Assembly (NCBI RefSeq): GCF_004339015.1
Contig: NZ_SMFQ01000005.1
Coordinates: 434,001 to 498,000 of the forward strand
Source: Cocleimonas flava
GTDB lineage: Bacteria; Pseudomonadota; Gammaproteobacteria; Thiotrichales; Thiotrichaceae
DNA length: 64,000 nucleotides
Direction: 5' to 3'
In this document: piece by piece, positions 18,393-27,325 of the stretch
Layout: every line of letters begins with the position of its first letter
How positions within the stretch are numbered: the first letter of the stretch is position 1
Position numbers and translations under genes: made by a program
The notes under the pieces: generated by a model
Told to the model about the DNA's origin: nothing
Databases searched by the model: none
The model's input: the letters and a program-made list of their open reading frames with translations, nothing else

Positions 18393-19426
18393 TTTTTATA
18401 CCTGTTTTTACTATAGAAAATTACTGCTGTTTTTGCTGAACCTTAACTGAACAAAGGCTTAACGACGACTTAACAAGGGCTTAAGTCGATTTATTATATG
18501 ATAATTCTGTTTGTGCTTATGCACAATCGATTAGTTCATTGGGATTTGGTAGACAAAACTTGTCACTTGATCTGCTATTTTATCCAACACGGCCAAAATG
18601 AAACTCTAAGTTATTGATATATATCATAATATAAAAAGTGGTTAAAAATTAAGCAATCTGTTAATAAACCATTAAAAATATAGCCTCACAGAGGAAATAC
18701 GTAACATATCAACAGAGTTATCCACAGATAATGTGGACAAGTTTATTAAATAAATATGTCAAGCAGTTTGGTCTAAAAAACACATAAAAATGTCATTTTC
18801 TTTTCTAAATTTTTAATCTTTAGTATCAGTCATTTGCGCGTTTTTCTTTAAGCGCATATCTATAAACACATCGGAAACTACCTACTAAAAAGCATCCTCA
18901 AATGTATTTTTACCTTAAAGATAGTTACTTTTATTTATAGATATTTTTTAAGCAAATTAAGTGTTAACAACCATTCTGAAAAAGTTGAGCAAATTTTGTC
19001 GTAAGCCACTTATCCAAAAATAGACAGTGCAAATAGACATTTATAACCATATATATATATCACTTCATATCTATGGTTGATTTTTACAAGCCTGCTTAAA
19101 ATTTGAATAGTAATATTTTGCCTGCTCATTACAAAACATAAGCATTCCTTATATTAGCACCACTTAATACTTAGTTTCGTTTATGAGTCAATTATTACAA
19201 AATACTCTTCACCTTAAAGAAGTTCATATTCACAAAACCTGACCGGGTTCTGCCTGACTAGCCATTGTGAATAAAGATTACCGCTAGAATCGCTTCCGCA
19301 TACCAAGTAAGAGAAACATTAATTATCCAAATGACTAAGCAGTCTGTTTATTTAATATGACTTAATTACCAAGTCAGTTTGTTGAATCAGATAGCTAAAC
19401 CAGAAAACAGAACCGAGAAGAGCTAT
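18393..19426. other. 1-kb gene-free AT-rich region between rimO and prkB, with DnaA boxes
   Basis: Divergent leader region of rimO and prkB. No open frame or RNA gene was recognised. Visible elements: a hairpin GACTTAA-N7-TTAAGTC (18467-18487); a perfect DnaA box TTATCCACA (18718-18726) facing a one-mismatch box TGTGGACAA (18732-18740) 5 bp away; and a short stem AACCATA/TATGGTT near 19047-19080. The length and A+T content are unusual for this window. Confidence 0.6.
18718..18740. promoter_or_regulatory. Pair of inverted DnaA boxes
   Basis: TTATCCACA (exact consensus) and TGTGGACAA (reverse complement TTGTCCACA, one mismatch) lie head to head, separated by GATAA. A DnaA-regulated promoter or DnaA-titration site is the simplest reading; no dnaA, gidA or other origin marker gene is nearby. 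Confidence 0.6.
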
Positions 19427-20329
19427 ATGTCACAAAAACATCCTGTAGTTGCTGTAACCGGATCATCTGGCGCAGGGACTACCTTCGTTAAACGCGCTTT
19501 CGAAAATATCTTTTTACGTGAAGGAATAAACCCGGAAATTGTCGAAGGCGATAGTCTACATAGTTTAAGTCGAAAGGATTTTGGCAGTCACCTCAAAATA
19601 GCTTCCGAAAATGGTAACAATCACTTCAGCCATTTTGGTCCGGAAGCGAATGATTTTGCAGCAATAGAAGAAACGTTTAGATCATACGGTGCGACGGGCA
19701 CAGGAAAAAAACGCTATTACTTACACAGCCCCAGCGAAGCTGAAATGCAAAATAAACGATTAGGTTGCTACAAAGAATCCGGAGAATTCACCCCATGGGA
19801 AGATATTAAACCGGGAACTGATCTGCTCTTCTACGAAGGTTTACACGGACTTGTGGTCGACAAGGCAACCGACATTAATGCACCCAGGTATGTAGATTTA
19901 GGGGTCGGTGTTGTACCTAGCGTGAATCTGGAGTGGATACAAAAAATTCATCGTGATCATGCAGAACGTGGTTATGACGAGGAAGTCATAGTAGATACCA
20001 TTCTGCGTCGTATGCCCGACTATGTAAATTACATCGCACCACAATTCTCGCAAACGGATATCAACTTCCAGCGTGTGCCGACGGTTGATACCTCAAACCC
20101 ATTTATTGCGCGTGATATCCCAACTGCCGATGAAAGCTTTGTTGTGATTCGATTTAAAGACCCGAATAAATTTATGATCGACTTCCCATACCTACTGAAT
20201 ATGTTGCACGACTCATTCATGACGCGTCGAAATACCATTGTAATTCCCGGTGGAAAAATGGGGATGGCGATGGAAATTATTCTGGCACCGATTATTCATC
20301 GTTTAATTAACAACGCCAGATGCTCCTGA
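19427..20329 (+). CDS. prkB: Phosphoribulokinase
   Basis: Calvin-cycle enzyme that phosphorylates ribulose 5-phosphate to ribulose 1,5-bisphosphate using ATP. About 300 residues, the size of proteobacterial class I PRK. The N-terminal P-loop reads AVTGSSGAGTTFVKRAF. EIVEGDSLHSLSR follows, then LFYEGLHGLVVD and WIQKIHRDHAERGYDEE with the conserved Arg/His cluster, and LRRMPDYVNYIAPQFSQTDINFQRVPTVDTSNPF, all typical. Start ATG 19427 has a purine-rich GAGAAGAG just upstream; an in-frame TTG 48 bp earlier is less likely. This gene is the window's best evidence for autotrophy. Confidence 0.95.
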   Translation: MSQKHPVVAVTGSSGAGTTFVKRAFENIFLREGINPEIVEGDSLHSLSRKDFGSHLKIASENGNNHFSHFGPEANDFAAIEETFRSYGATGTGKKRYYLHSPSEAEMQNKRLGCYKESGEFTPWEDIKPGTDLLFYEGLHGLVVDKATDINAPRYVDLGVGVVPSVNLEWIQKIHRDHAERGYDEEVIVDTILRRMPDYVNYIAPQFSQTDINFQRVPTVDTSNPFIARDIPTADESFVVIRFKDPNKFMIDFPYLLNMLHDSFMTRRNTIVIPGGKMGMAMEIILAPIIHRLINNARCS

Positions 20330-20346
20330 CAGAAAATCCAAGATAT

Positions 20347-20387
20347 AAAAAAGCCCCGGCATAGTTATCTATTGCCGAGGCTTTTTT
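20347..20387. terminator. Terminator after prkB
   Basis: Inverted repeat with A6-GCC...CGGCA on the left and TGCCG...GGC-T6 on the right, 18 bp after prkB. Confidence 0.9.
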
Positions 20388-20390
20388 GGC

Positions 20391-20412
20391 TCTATTGATA
20401 GCTATCAATAGA
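20391..20412. repeat. Perfect 22-bp palindrome
   Basis: Self-complementary sequence centred on GATAGCTATC (half TCTATTGATAG). It directly follows the prkB terminator and precedes a copy of the short repeat. No regulator family is recognised for it; a protein-binding site or cruciform is possible. Confidence 0.7.
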
Positions 20413-20441
20413 TGAAAACTAATATTCATTTAAACTAAAGC

Positions 20442-20468
20442 CACCCCCCTACTTTGAGGGCTTTTTTT
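20442..20468 (+). repeat. CACCCCCC short repeat, prkB/reductase junction
   Basis: Consensus copy with CCCT-ACTTTG-AGGG stem and T7. It lies between convergent genes, again behind a conventional terminator. Confidence 0.85.
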
Positions 20469-20540
20469 AGCGATCTGTTTTCAGTGCAAAGCTATTAGAT
20501 AAAAGTTCCAAGCTATTAGCTCCAAGATACTTGTTCTTGC

Positions 20541-21572
20541 TTAAGCTTCTTTCTCAGCCGCGTATTCAAACGCATCCGAGAATATTTGATCTTCAGGCAA
20601 TCCTTGCTTTGCGAATGCTGCCTTAGCCGCATCAATCATTATTGGCGGTCCAGCTAAATACACATCATGGCCCGATAAATCGGCAAAGTCTTCCGCGACA
20701 GTATCATGCACGTAGCCTGTTTTACCTTCCCAGTCACTGCCTTCCTCAAGATCAGATAACACCGGAATATATTCAATGTGTGGGTATTGAAACGCCCATT
20801 TCTCGGCCAGATCAGCGCGATATAGATCGGCTTTGGCTCTTGCGCCCCAATATAAATGTATCGGGCGCGTATCGGCTTGCTCGATCAATTGTTCGATCAT
20901 TGCTTTTATCGGAGCGAAACCAGTACCACCTGCAACCAGAATCAACGGTCTGTTAGAATTTTCACGCACATGGAAGCTTCCGTATGGGCCTTCTATTCTT
21001 ACCAATGCTTTCTCTTTCATCTCACTGAATACGTGATCGGTAAATTTACCATCTGGCACATGGCGCAAATGTAATTCGAGGTATTCATCATTAGATGGAG
21101 AATTGGCGATAGAAAAAGCACGTCGTGATTTATCACGCATAATGAATTCGATGTACTGACCGGCACGGAAAGGCAAACGCTCCGACTCTGGCAGTTTCAA
21201 TTGCATTTCCATCACATCGTCTGCTAATTTTCTTAATGAAATAACGCGTGCCGGCAACAATTTGATTTCTATATCGCTCGAACTGGTCACTTCTTTAACT
21301 TCAAGTACCAGATCAGATTTGGCGATAGACACACAAAATACCGCTTTGCCCTGCTCGTGTTCATGCTCCATAACGGTTAATGGCAAACCTTGTGGATATT
21401 CAATTTCACCCGAAACAACTTTGCCTAAACAGGTACCGCATGAGCCACTTCGACAACCATAAGGAAAACCAACTCCCTGACGTAAAGCCGCATCTAAAAT
21501 CAATTCATTTTCTTCAACTTCAAACGTGTGTTCGCTCGGTTGCAAAGTAACCTTATATGACATAATTACCAT
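20541..21572 (-). CDS. 2Fe-2S ferredoxin / flavin reductase (AscD-like CDP-6-deoxy-glucoseen reductase family)
   Basis: A 343-residue oxidoreductase with an N-terminal plant-type ferredoxin domain (CRSGSCGTC with a fourth Cys in VFCVSIA) and a C-terminal ferredoxin-NADP reductase module: FAD-binding RAFSIANSP, NAD(P)-binding LILVAGGTGFAPIKAMIE and VYLAGPPIMIDAA. It would move electrons from NAD(P)H through FAD to the 2Fe-2S cluster and a partner protein. The family is often annotated as CDP-6-deoxy-delta-3,4-glucoseen reductase, but no sugar-nucleotide genes are here, so the partner is unknown. Start 21572 is favoured by AGGA 5 bp upstream; a second Met is at 21563. Confidence 0.85.
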   Translation of the reverse strand: MVIMSYKVTLQPSEHTFEVEENELILDAALRQGVGFPYGCRSGSCGTCLGKVVSGEIEYPQGLPLTVMEHEHEQGKAVFCVSIAKSDLVLEVKEVTSSSDIEIKLLPARVISLRKLADDVMEMQLKLPESERLPFRAGQYIEFIMRDKSRRAFSIANSPSNDEYLELHLRHVPDGKFTDHVFSEMKEKALVRIEGPYGSFHVRENSNRPLILVAGGTGFAPIKAMIEQLIEQADTRPIHLYWGARAKADLYRADLAEKWAFQYPHIEYIPVLSDLEEGSDWEGKTGYVHDTVAEDFADLSGHDVYLAGPPIMIDAAKAAFAKQGLPEDQIFSDAFEYAAEKEA

Positions 21573-21867
21573 TATTCCTGTGTTTTAGACTTAACGTCGA
21601 AAAATAATTTCGGCTTTCAAGAAAACCTTAAATCCGTCAGTTTTTAACTAAAAACTCGATGAATAAGCTAAGCTATTCCTCTCATTTTTATAGAAAAAGC
21701 GTATAATTTCACTGACTTTTATTTCGATATTTTTACGCCGTTAAATCGCGTTATTTGACGATATAAAGAATGAATTCTAACGCAAAAAAAATAAATTTTA
21801 TTTTTATTTAAAGGACTACTCCGCCAGCACTAGGCGTCTGTGCTGACGATACGGACTTTTACCCAAC

Positions 21868-21876
21868 TTATCCACA
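21868..21876 (+). promoter_or_regulatory. DnaA box upstream of nrdA
   Basis: Exact TTATCCACA, 45 bp upstream of the proposed -35. DnaA boxes upstream of nrdAB are established in E. coli. Confidence 0.65.
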
Positions 21877-21904
21877 GATTATATACACCTTTCCACAAGC
21901 TTAA

Positions 21905-21954
21905 ACACAATATGTTGTGCTTGACGATAACCCATACCACACTCTATAGTATTG
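21905..21954. promoter_or_regulatory. nrdR box: Candidate NrdR box pair over the nrdA promoter
   Basis: The first site matches 14 of 16 positions of the published NrdR consensus (aCaCwAtATaTwGtgt, recalled). The second matches about 11 of 16. Start-to-start spacing is 34 bp, slightly longer than the usual 31-32, so the second box is tentative. Confidence 0.5.
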
Positions 21955-22301
21955 CTACTTTTTATTGAAGTTCTAATTTACAGACTGTTAGTAAATTTCC
22001 TGATCAGTAATTTTTTAAATAAAATGATCACACATTAAACCGTTGCCTCAATAAAAATAAGGAAATATTTTTGCTAAAAAATTACTCACAAATAGACGCT
22101 TTAAAGATGAACTAAAAGACTGATTGCACGACCTTAACAGGGCGTGAATTTTGAGCGCAAAAAGTATTACCCAAAAAATAGACAGAAACATTTATTAACA
22201 AGGACAAAAACTCTGCAACAGCATCTGCAATAACAGAATTTTTTAACCTCGTCATTACTAGTGTCCTCATAAGACACCAAAGCACAAATAAAGGATAAAG
22301 C

Positions 22302-25220
22302 ATGCAATCAGGCTCTAACGATAATTTCGCGAATACCGTCATCGATGATTCTCAAGACCCACAAAACAAATCTGTCTTAACTGATGCTATCGACGAAACG
22401 ATGCAAAGAACCTCTGCACAGGAAGACGCCGTTTACAAAGTAGTCCGTCGTAATGGCAAGGTAACGCCTTTCGATCGCAGCAAAATCGAAGTTGCACTGA
22501 CTAAAGCATTCCTTGGTGTCGAAGGTGGCGTAGCAGCCGCATCATCGCGTATTCACGACACCGTTAGAGTGATGGCACAACAAGTTAACGACAACCTATT
22601 CCGTCGCATGCCTGATGGCGGTGTTGTCCATATCGAAGATATTCAAGACCAGGTAGAACTTGCACTGATGCGTTCTGGTGAACGTAAAGTAGCACGTGCA
22701 TACGTTATCTACCGCGAAGATCGCGCCCACGCGCGTGCCGAAAAAGCAGAACAAACTGCACCGAAAAAGACCTCTAAGAAAGAGTCTATAAACATCACCA
22801 CATCAAATGGGGACACCAAGCCACTCGATAGAAACCGTCTGCGCAAAGTAATCGCAGAAGCCGTTTCGGGCTTACACGGCGTTGATCAGGAAACTGTCGA
22901 AAAAGAGGCATTGCGGAATTTATTTGATGGCATCCCGGAAGAGGATGTCGGTTCTGCGTTAGTAATGGCAACGCGCGTCAACATCGATAAAGATTCAAAT
23001 TATTCGATGGTGGCTGCGCGCTTGTTACTAGACAATTTGCGTACTGAAGCACTGACCTACCTAAACGGTCGTCATACAGAAGCAACACAGGCAGAGATGG
23101 CTAAACGCTACCCTGCAACCTTGAAAAAATACATTAAACAAGCGGTTGAATTAGAACTACTCGACGAAGAACTAACACGTTACGACTTAACGAAGCTTGG
23201 TGCTGCGCTTAAACCAGAACGTGATCATCAGTTCACTTACCTAGGCCTTCAAACACTTTACGATCGTTACTTTATTCACACCGATAACGACGTGCGTTTT
23301 GAATTACCTCAAATATTTTTTATGCGCGTTTCAATGGGCTTGGCGATCAATGAAGTCAACCGCGAAGAACGTGCAATCGAGTTTTACAACCTCCTTTCCA
23401 GTTTTAACTTTATGAGTAGCACGCCGACCCTGTTTAATTCAGGAACGCGTCGTCCTCAGCTCTCCTCCTGTTACCTTACTACCGTGCCTGATAGTCTCGA
23501 TGGAATTTATAGTTCTATTAAAGATGATGCATTGCTCTCCAAGTACGCCGGTGGTTTAGGGAATGACTGGACGCGTGTGCGTGGTCTAGGGTCTCATATC
23601 AAAGGCACAAACGGGAAATCACAGGGGGTTGTACCTTTCTTGAAAGTTACCAATGATACTGCGGTTGCAGTTAATCAGGGTGGCAAGCGCAAAGGCGCAA
23701 TCTGTGCATACCTAGAAACATGGCACGTAGACATCGAAGAGTTTATCGAGCTACGTAAAAACACCGGTGATGAGCGTCGTCGTACCCACGACATGAACTC
23801 AGCAAACTGGATCCCTGATCTATTTATGCAACGTGTCGCAGAAGAAGGCGAATGGACACTGTTCTCACCAGAAGAAGTGCCAGACCTACACGACCTCTCA
23901 GGTAAAGCTTTCAAAGAAGCGTACGAAGCTTATGAAGAAAAAGCCGCTCGCGGTGACATGAGCCTATTCAAGAAAATCAAAGCAGTCGACCTATGGCGCA
24001 AAATGCTAGGCATGTTGTTCGAAACAGGACACCCTTGGATCACCTTTAAAGATCCTTGTAACATCCGTTACAGCAACCAGCATGTTGGCGTAGTACACAG
24101 CTCAAACCTTTGTACTGAAATCATGCTACACACCAACGATGACGAAATCGCGGTATGTAATCTGGGCTCAGTCAACATTGCAGCTCACACAACCGAGAAT
24201 GGCATCGACATGCCAATGCTTGAGAAGACTATTACTACTGCAATGCGCATGCTAGATAACGTTATCGAGTACAACTACTACAGTGTACCGCAAGCGCGTA
24301 ACTCTAATATGCAGCATCGTCCAGTTGGTTTAGGTTTGATGGGATTCCAGGATGCGCTATACAAGCAAGACATTCCTTACGCATCACAACAAGCGGTAGA
24401 GTTTGCTGATCGCAGTATGGAAGCGGTTTCTTACTACGCTATCCAAACCTCATCTGAGCTTGCAAAAGAGCGTGGTACTTACCCAAGCTACGACGGTTCT
24501 TTATGGAGCCAGGGCATCTTACCGATTGACTCAATCGAGCTAATGGAAGAGCAACGTGGTGAATACTACCAGGTCGACAAATCAACCAGCCTGGATTGGA
24601 GCACACTACGCGAGCATGTAAAAGAGCACGGCATGCGTAACTCAAACACCATGGCGATTGCACCGACAGCGACTATCTCGAATATTTGTGGCGTCAGCCA
24701 GTCAATCGAGCCGACTTACCAGAACATGTTTGTTAAATCGAACCTCTCTGGCGAGTTCACCGTGATTAACCCATACATGGTTAACGAGCTTAAAGACCTG
24801 GGTCTTTGGGACGAAGTAATGATCAACGATCTTAAATACTTCGACGGCAGCGTACAACAGATTGACCGTATTCCAGAGAACCTAAAAGCGAAATACGCAA
24901 CCGCGTTTGAAGTTGATTCACGCTGGTTGATTGAAGCAGGAAGTCGTCGCCAGAAATGGATCGATCAGGGTCAGTCATTGAACCTATACATGCAAGAGCC
25001 ATCGGGCGCTAAACTCGACAACCTCTACAAATTAGCATGGGTACGTGGTCTTAAAACCACTTACTACTTACGTTCGATGGGTGCCACAGCAATGGAAAAG
25101 ACACAGGAAAGCAGCAGTAATGTTCGTGAGAATGTTGCACCAGAAGCGCCTGAGTCGGTAGGGTCTGCAGCGCCAGCGGCTTGTTCGATACTAGACCCAG
25201 ACTGCGACGCATGCCAGTGA
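22302..25220 (+). CDS. nrdA: Ribonucleoside-diphosphate reductase class Ia, alpha subunit
   Basis: Catalytic subunit that reduces ribonucleoside diphosphates to deoxy forms. 972 residues, long for NrdA because the N terminus carries two ATP-cone-like regions: ~42-150 (VRRNGKVTPFDRSKIEVAL) and ~155-245 (GDTKPLDRNRLRKVI), the second more divergent. Core motifs include FNSGTRRPQLSSCYL (active-site Cys), GGLGNDWTRVRG, NLCTEI, and NSNTMAIAPTATISNICG. The C terminus DPDCDACQ holds the shuttle cysteine pair. Start ATG 22302 has AAGGA upstream. Unusually, nrdB follows only after 514 bp. Confidence 0.95.
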   Translation: MQSGSNDNFANTVIDDSQDPQNKSVLTDAIDETMQRTSAQEDAVYKVVRRNGKVTPFDRSKIEVALTKAFLGVEGGVAAASSRIHDTVRVMAQQVNDNLFRRMPDGGVVHIEDIQDQVELALMRSGERKVARAYVIYREDRAHARAEKAEQTAPKKTSKKESINITTSNGDTKPLDRNRLRKVIAEAVSGLHGVDQETVEKEALRNLFDGIPEEDVGSALVMATRVNIDKDSNYSMVAARLLLDNLRTEALTYLNGRHTEATQAEMAKRYPATLKKYIKQAVELELLDEELTRYDLTKLGAALKPERDHQFTYLGLQTLYDRYFIHTDNDVRFELPQIFFMRVSMGLAINEVNREERAIEFYNLLSSFNFMSSTPTLFNSGTRRPQLSSCYLTTVPDSLDGIYSSIKDDALLSKYAGGLGNDWTRVRGLGSHIKGTNGKSQGVVPFLKVTNDTAVAVNQGGKRKGAICAYLETWHVDIEEFIELRKNTGDERRRTHDMNSANWIPDLFMQRVAEEGEWTLFSPEEVPDLHDLSGKAFKEAYEAYEEKAARGDMSLFKKIKAVDLWRKMLGMLFETGHPWITFKDPCNIRYSNQHVGVVHSSNLCTEIMLHTNDDEIAVCNLGSVNIAAHTTENGIDMPMLEKTITTAMRMLDNVIEYNYYSVPQARNSNMQHRPVGLGLMGFQDALYKQDIPYASQQAVEFADRSMEAVSYYAIQTSSELAKERGTYPSYDGSLWSQGILPIDSIELMEEQRGEYYQVDKSTSLDWSTLREHVKEHGMRNSNTMAIAPTATISNICGVSQSIEPTYQNMFVKSNLSGEFTVINPYMVNELKDLGLWDEVMINDLKYFDGSVQQIDRIPENLKAKYATAFEVDSRWLIEAGSRRQKWIDQGQSLNLYMQEPSGAKLDNLYKLAWVRGLKTTYYLRSMGATAMEKTQESSSNVRENVAPEAPESVGSAAPAACSILDPDCDACQ

Positions 25221-25223
25221 TCT

Positions 25224-25343
25224 GGCACCTGCCTTTGCATCGTTAGCGTTGTTGCAAGGACCTCTCAAACTGGTCACATACACATTGTATGCTCCCAGCT
25301 TTCGAGAACCTTGCGCCTAGCTACCAATACAAATTCAGGCGCC
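25224..25343. repeat. Imperfect 120-bp palindromic element after nrdA
   Basis: Outer arms GGCACCTG / CAGGCGCC (7 of 8 complementary), middle arms GCAAGG (25254-25259) / CCTTGC (25309-25314) with TCTC/GAGA and CTGG/CCAG inside, and apex ATACA-CAT-TGTAT. It begins 4 bp after the nrdA stop codon and forms one long hairpin in the nrdA message. Confidence 0.7.
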
Positions 25344-25365
25344 ACAAGCAGTACGTATCAAAAGG

Positions 25366-25392
25366 CACCCCCCTACTTTGGGGCTGTTTTTT
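25366..25392 (+). repeat. CACCCCCC short repeat between nrdA and nrdB
   Basis: Stem CCCC-TACTTT-GGGG then CTG and T6. In this position it would attenuate read-through from nrdA into nrdB. Confidence 0.8.
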
Positions 25393-25470
25393 GAAAAGAA
25401 ACAAATTAGAAACAAATAGAACATCGAAGGGAATGCTTCTCCCCTTTAATCGAGAAGCGACATTTTAACT

Positions 25471-25613
25471 TTATTGCATCTAAATGATGTGATTTTCGCC
25501 CATAAGCAAGGCGTCTGAGAAACCGGAGCGCAGCGTACATTGAGTACGTGAGCAACGGAAGTCGCAGGACAACGCAACAGATGGGTGAAAGGCGCATTAG
25601 TTAGCTGCAATAA
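25471..25613. repeat. Imperfect 143-bp palindromic element upstream of nrdB
   Basis: Outer arms TTATTGCA (25471-25478) and TGCAATAA (25606-25613) are perfect. Next are TTTTCGCCCAT / ATGGGTGAAA, then TCTG / CAGA. The apex is CGTAC-ATTGA-GTACG (25533-25547). The size and architecture are like ERIC palindromes of enterobacteria; the sequence itself is different. Confidence 0.75.
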
Positions 25614-25637
25614 CAACGAAGGAAGCGGTAACTTTTT

Positions 25638-25802
25638 ATGACTAAGTCAAAATCACACCGCCCTACAAAAACAACAACATTACGGGCTAACAAAGCGCGA
25701 GCTAACAACGCACGTCAGAAACGGAGAACATATAATGCTCAATTGGGACGATCCACTAAGCACGTCGACACCAACAACGGCAGCGGTACCACCTTCAGCT
25801 GA
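25638..25802 (+). CDS. Possible 54-residue basic small protein overlapping the nrdB start
   Basis: ATG 25638 to TGA 25802 encodes 54 residues beginning MTKSKSHRPTKTTTLRANK, rich in Lys, Arg, Thr and Asn, with pI clearly high. It lies between nrdA and nrdB in another frame and runs 68 bp into nrdB. A purine-rich AAGGAAG lies about 13 bp upstream, a little far. No family is recognised. It may be a leader peptide whose translation couples nrdB to upstream control, or chance. Confidence 0.3.
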   Translation: MTKSKSHRPTKTTTLRANKARANNARQKRRTYNAQLGRSTKHVDTNNGSGTTFS

Positions 25803-27048
25803 TACATTAACAGCTGATGCTCAGACAACAGAAGTACAGGCCGAGCCACAATCACTAGCGGCATCTTATGCAACTAGCAGTGTACTAGGCGGTATGGACT
25901 TTGACGGTTCTTCACTAGAAGAAAAAGGTGTGGTACTTCCTGGTTCAACGCCAGAAGCGGCTACACCATCGCCAGCAGATGCTAAATTAGCAGAACAAGC
26001 GATTGAAGGCATCGAGCGCGATCAGGTAGAAATTGCAGACTCACTTGCACCCGTTAAAGCGAGCGACAAGCGCGTAATCAATGGCGAAGCTGACGTAAAC
26101 CAGCTAGCACCGTTCAAATACCCGTGGGCGTGGGAATACTTCCTAAACGCAAACAAAAACCACTGGACGCCATTAGACATCAACATGGCGCAAGATGTAC
26201 AAGACTACCAGCACAAACTAAACGATGCTGAAAAACACGTCTACGAAAACGTACTAGCCTACCTAACGACTTCAGATATTCTCGCCATGCGTAACATCGG
26301 CCTAGCCGTGATGGAAAAAATGACAGCGCCAGAGCTACAGATTTATCAGGCACGTCAGGTATACGAAGAAGCACTACACACATGGACATACCAGCACTGT
26401 ATCGAAACCATCGGTCTTGACCAAAGCGAAATCTACAATCGCTACAGAGTCGTACCAGCGATCAATGGCAAAATCCAACTCGCTAACCGTCGTTTAGATT
26501 CAGTGATGCGTTCAGACATGAACCTAAAGAATCCTGACGACCTTAATGAATTTGTTATGGCGTACACCTTCTTCGCAGGTATCTTCGAAGGCACATGGTT
26601 CTACAACGGCTTTACACCAATCTTCTCGCTACAACGTCGTGGCTTAATGAAAGGTACATCAGAGCAGTTGCAATACATCATGCGTGACGAAGTAATGCAT
26701 GCGTCATTCGGTATCCGCGTAGTAAAGCAGATCATGCTAGAAAACAACGTAACGCTAGACCCAAAAGCCATTCGTGAAATGTGGGATGAATCAGAAGCGG
26801 CAGAACAAGCCTACTCGCACTACATCTTAAAGAACCCAATCTTAGGCTACACAGCCGAAGACCACATCGAGCAATTCCGCTTTATCGCCAACCGCCGCGC
26901 ACGCCAGTTAGGCATGGAAGAGCCTTTCCCAGGCGCACAAAACCGCTCAGCATGGTTAGACGAACAAGCAAATATGAAGAAGGAAAAGAACTTCTTTGAA
27001 ACGCGTGTGACTGAGTATCAGACTGGTGGGGCGCTTGATTGGGGTTGA
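25735..27048 (+). CDS. nrdB: Ribonucleoside-diphosphate reductase class Ia, beta subunit
   Basis: Radical-generating subunit, 437 residues. Metal-site residues align with class I beta subunits: Asp in YLTTSDIL, EALH (Glu, His), the Glu in GIFEGTWF, and DEVMH (Glu, His). The radical tyrosine is kept, seven residues after the Glu in EALHTWTY. The first ~115 residues are an Ala/Thr/Pro/Ser-rich extension absent from E. coli NrdB and without ATP-cone features; its role is unknown. Start ATG 25735 has GGAG 8 bp upstream. Codon use is strongly biased, as for a highly expressed gene. Confidence 0.94.
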   Translation: MLNWDDPLSTSTPTTAAVPPSADTLTADAQTTEVQAEPQSLAASYATSSVLGGMDFDGSSLEEKGVVLPGSTPEAATPSPADAKLAEQAIEGIERDQVEIADSLAPVKASDKRVINGEADVNQLAPFKYPWAWEYFLNANKNHWTPLDINMAQDVQDYQHKLNDAEKHVYENVLAYLTTSDILAMRNIGLAVMEKMTAPELQIYQARQVYEEALHTWTYQHCIETIGLDQSEIYNRYRVVPAINGKIQLANRRLDSVMRSDMNLKNPDDLNEFVMAYTFFAGIFEGTWFYNGFTPIFSLQRRGLMKGTSEQLQYIMRDEVMHASFGIRVVKQIMLENNVTLDPKAIREMWDESEAAEQAYSHYILKNPILGYTAEDHIEQFRFIANRRARQLGMEEPFPGAQNRSAWLDEQANMKKEKNFFETRVTEYQTGGALDWG

Positions 27049-27086
27049 TTTTATTTATAAACCACAATAATAAAAAATTAACTTTC

Positions 27087-27129
27087 TAAGTATAAAAAAA
27101 GCTGGCATCGCCAGCTTTTTTTATACTTA
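27087..27129. terminator. Bidirectional terminator between nrdB and the CobW-family gene
   Basis: Perfect 20-bp arms with core AGCTGGC-ATC-GCCAGCT flanked by A7/T7. It serves nrdB (+) and possibly the - strand operon ending at 27326. Confidence 0.95.
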
Positions 27130-27325
27130 ATAATTATTCTAACTAATAATACATATAACAGAAAAATTAAAATTTAGACGATAAACGATAAAATCAAAAT
27201 GTTTGAGTATGTATTGGACACAGGTCATATTGAATACATCAAATCTAAAGATGAAATGATTTTTTTCATAAAGCTAAACATCAATTTATTGAGAATTGAT
27301 AACACTTATCGCTGATATTTTGCTG

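Larger units (their letters stand above)
21573..22301 (+). promoter_or_regulatory. nrdA upstream region and long leader
   Basis: A 729-bp gene-free stretch. A perfect DnaA box TTATCCACA is at 21868-21876. A sigma70-like promoter follows: TTGACG (21921-21926), 18-bp spacer, TATAGT (21945-21950), implying a 5' leader of roughly 340 nt. An NrdR-box-like palindrome ACACAATATGTTGTGC (21905-21920) abuts the -35, and a weaker partner starting ACACTCTATAG (21939-21954) covers the -10. This is the arrangement expected for repression of ribonucleotide reductase by NrdR and cell-cycle control by DnaA. Nothing further is recognised in the leader. Confidence 0.65.

Noticed and set aside
18393-19426. Chromosomal origin oriC
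   Set aside because: Only one exact and one near DnaA box, and no dnaA, dnaN, mnmG, parAB or rpmH beside it; kept as a regulatory region.
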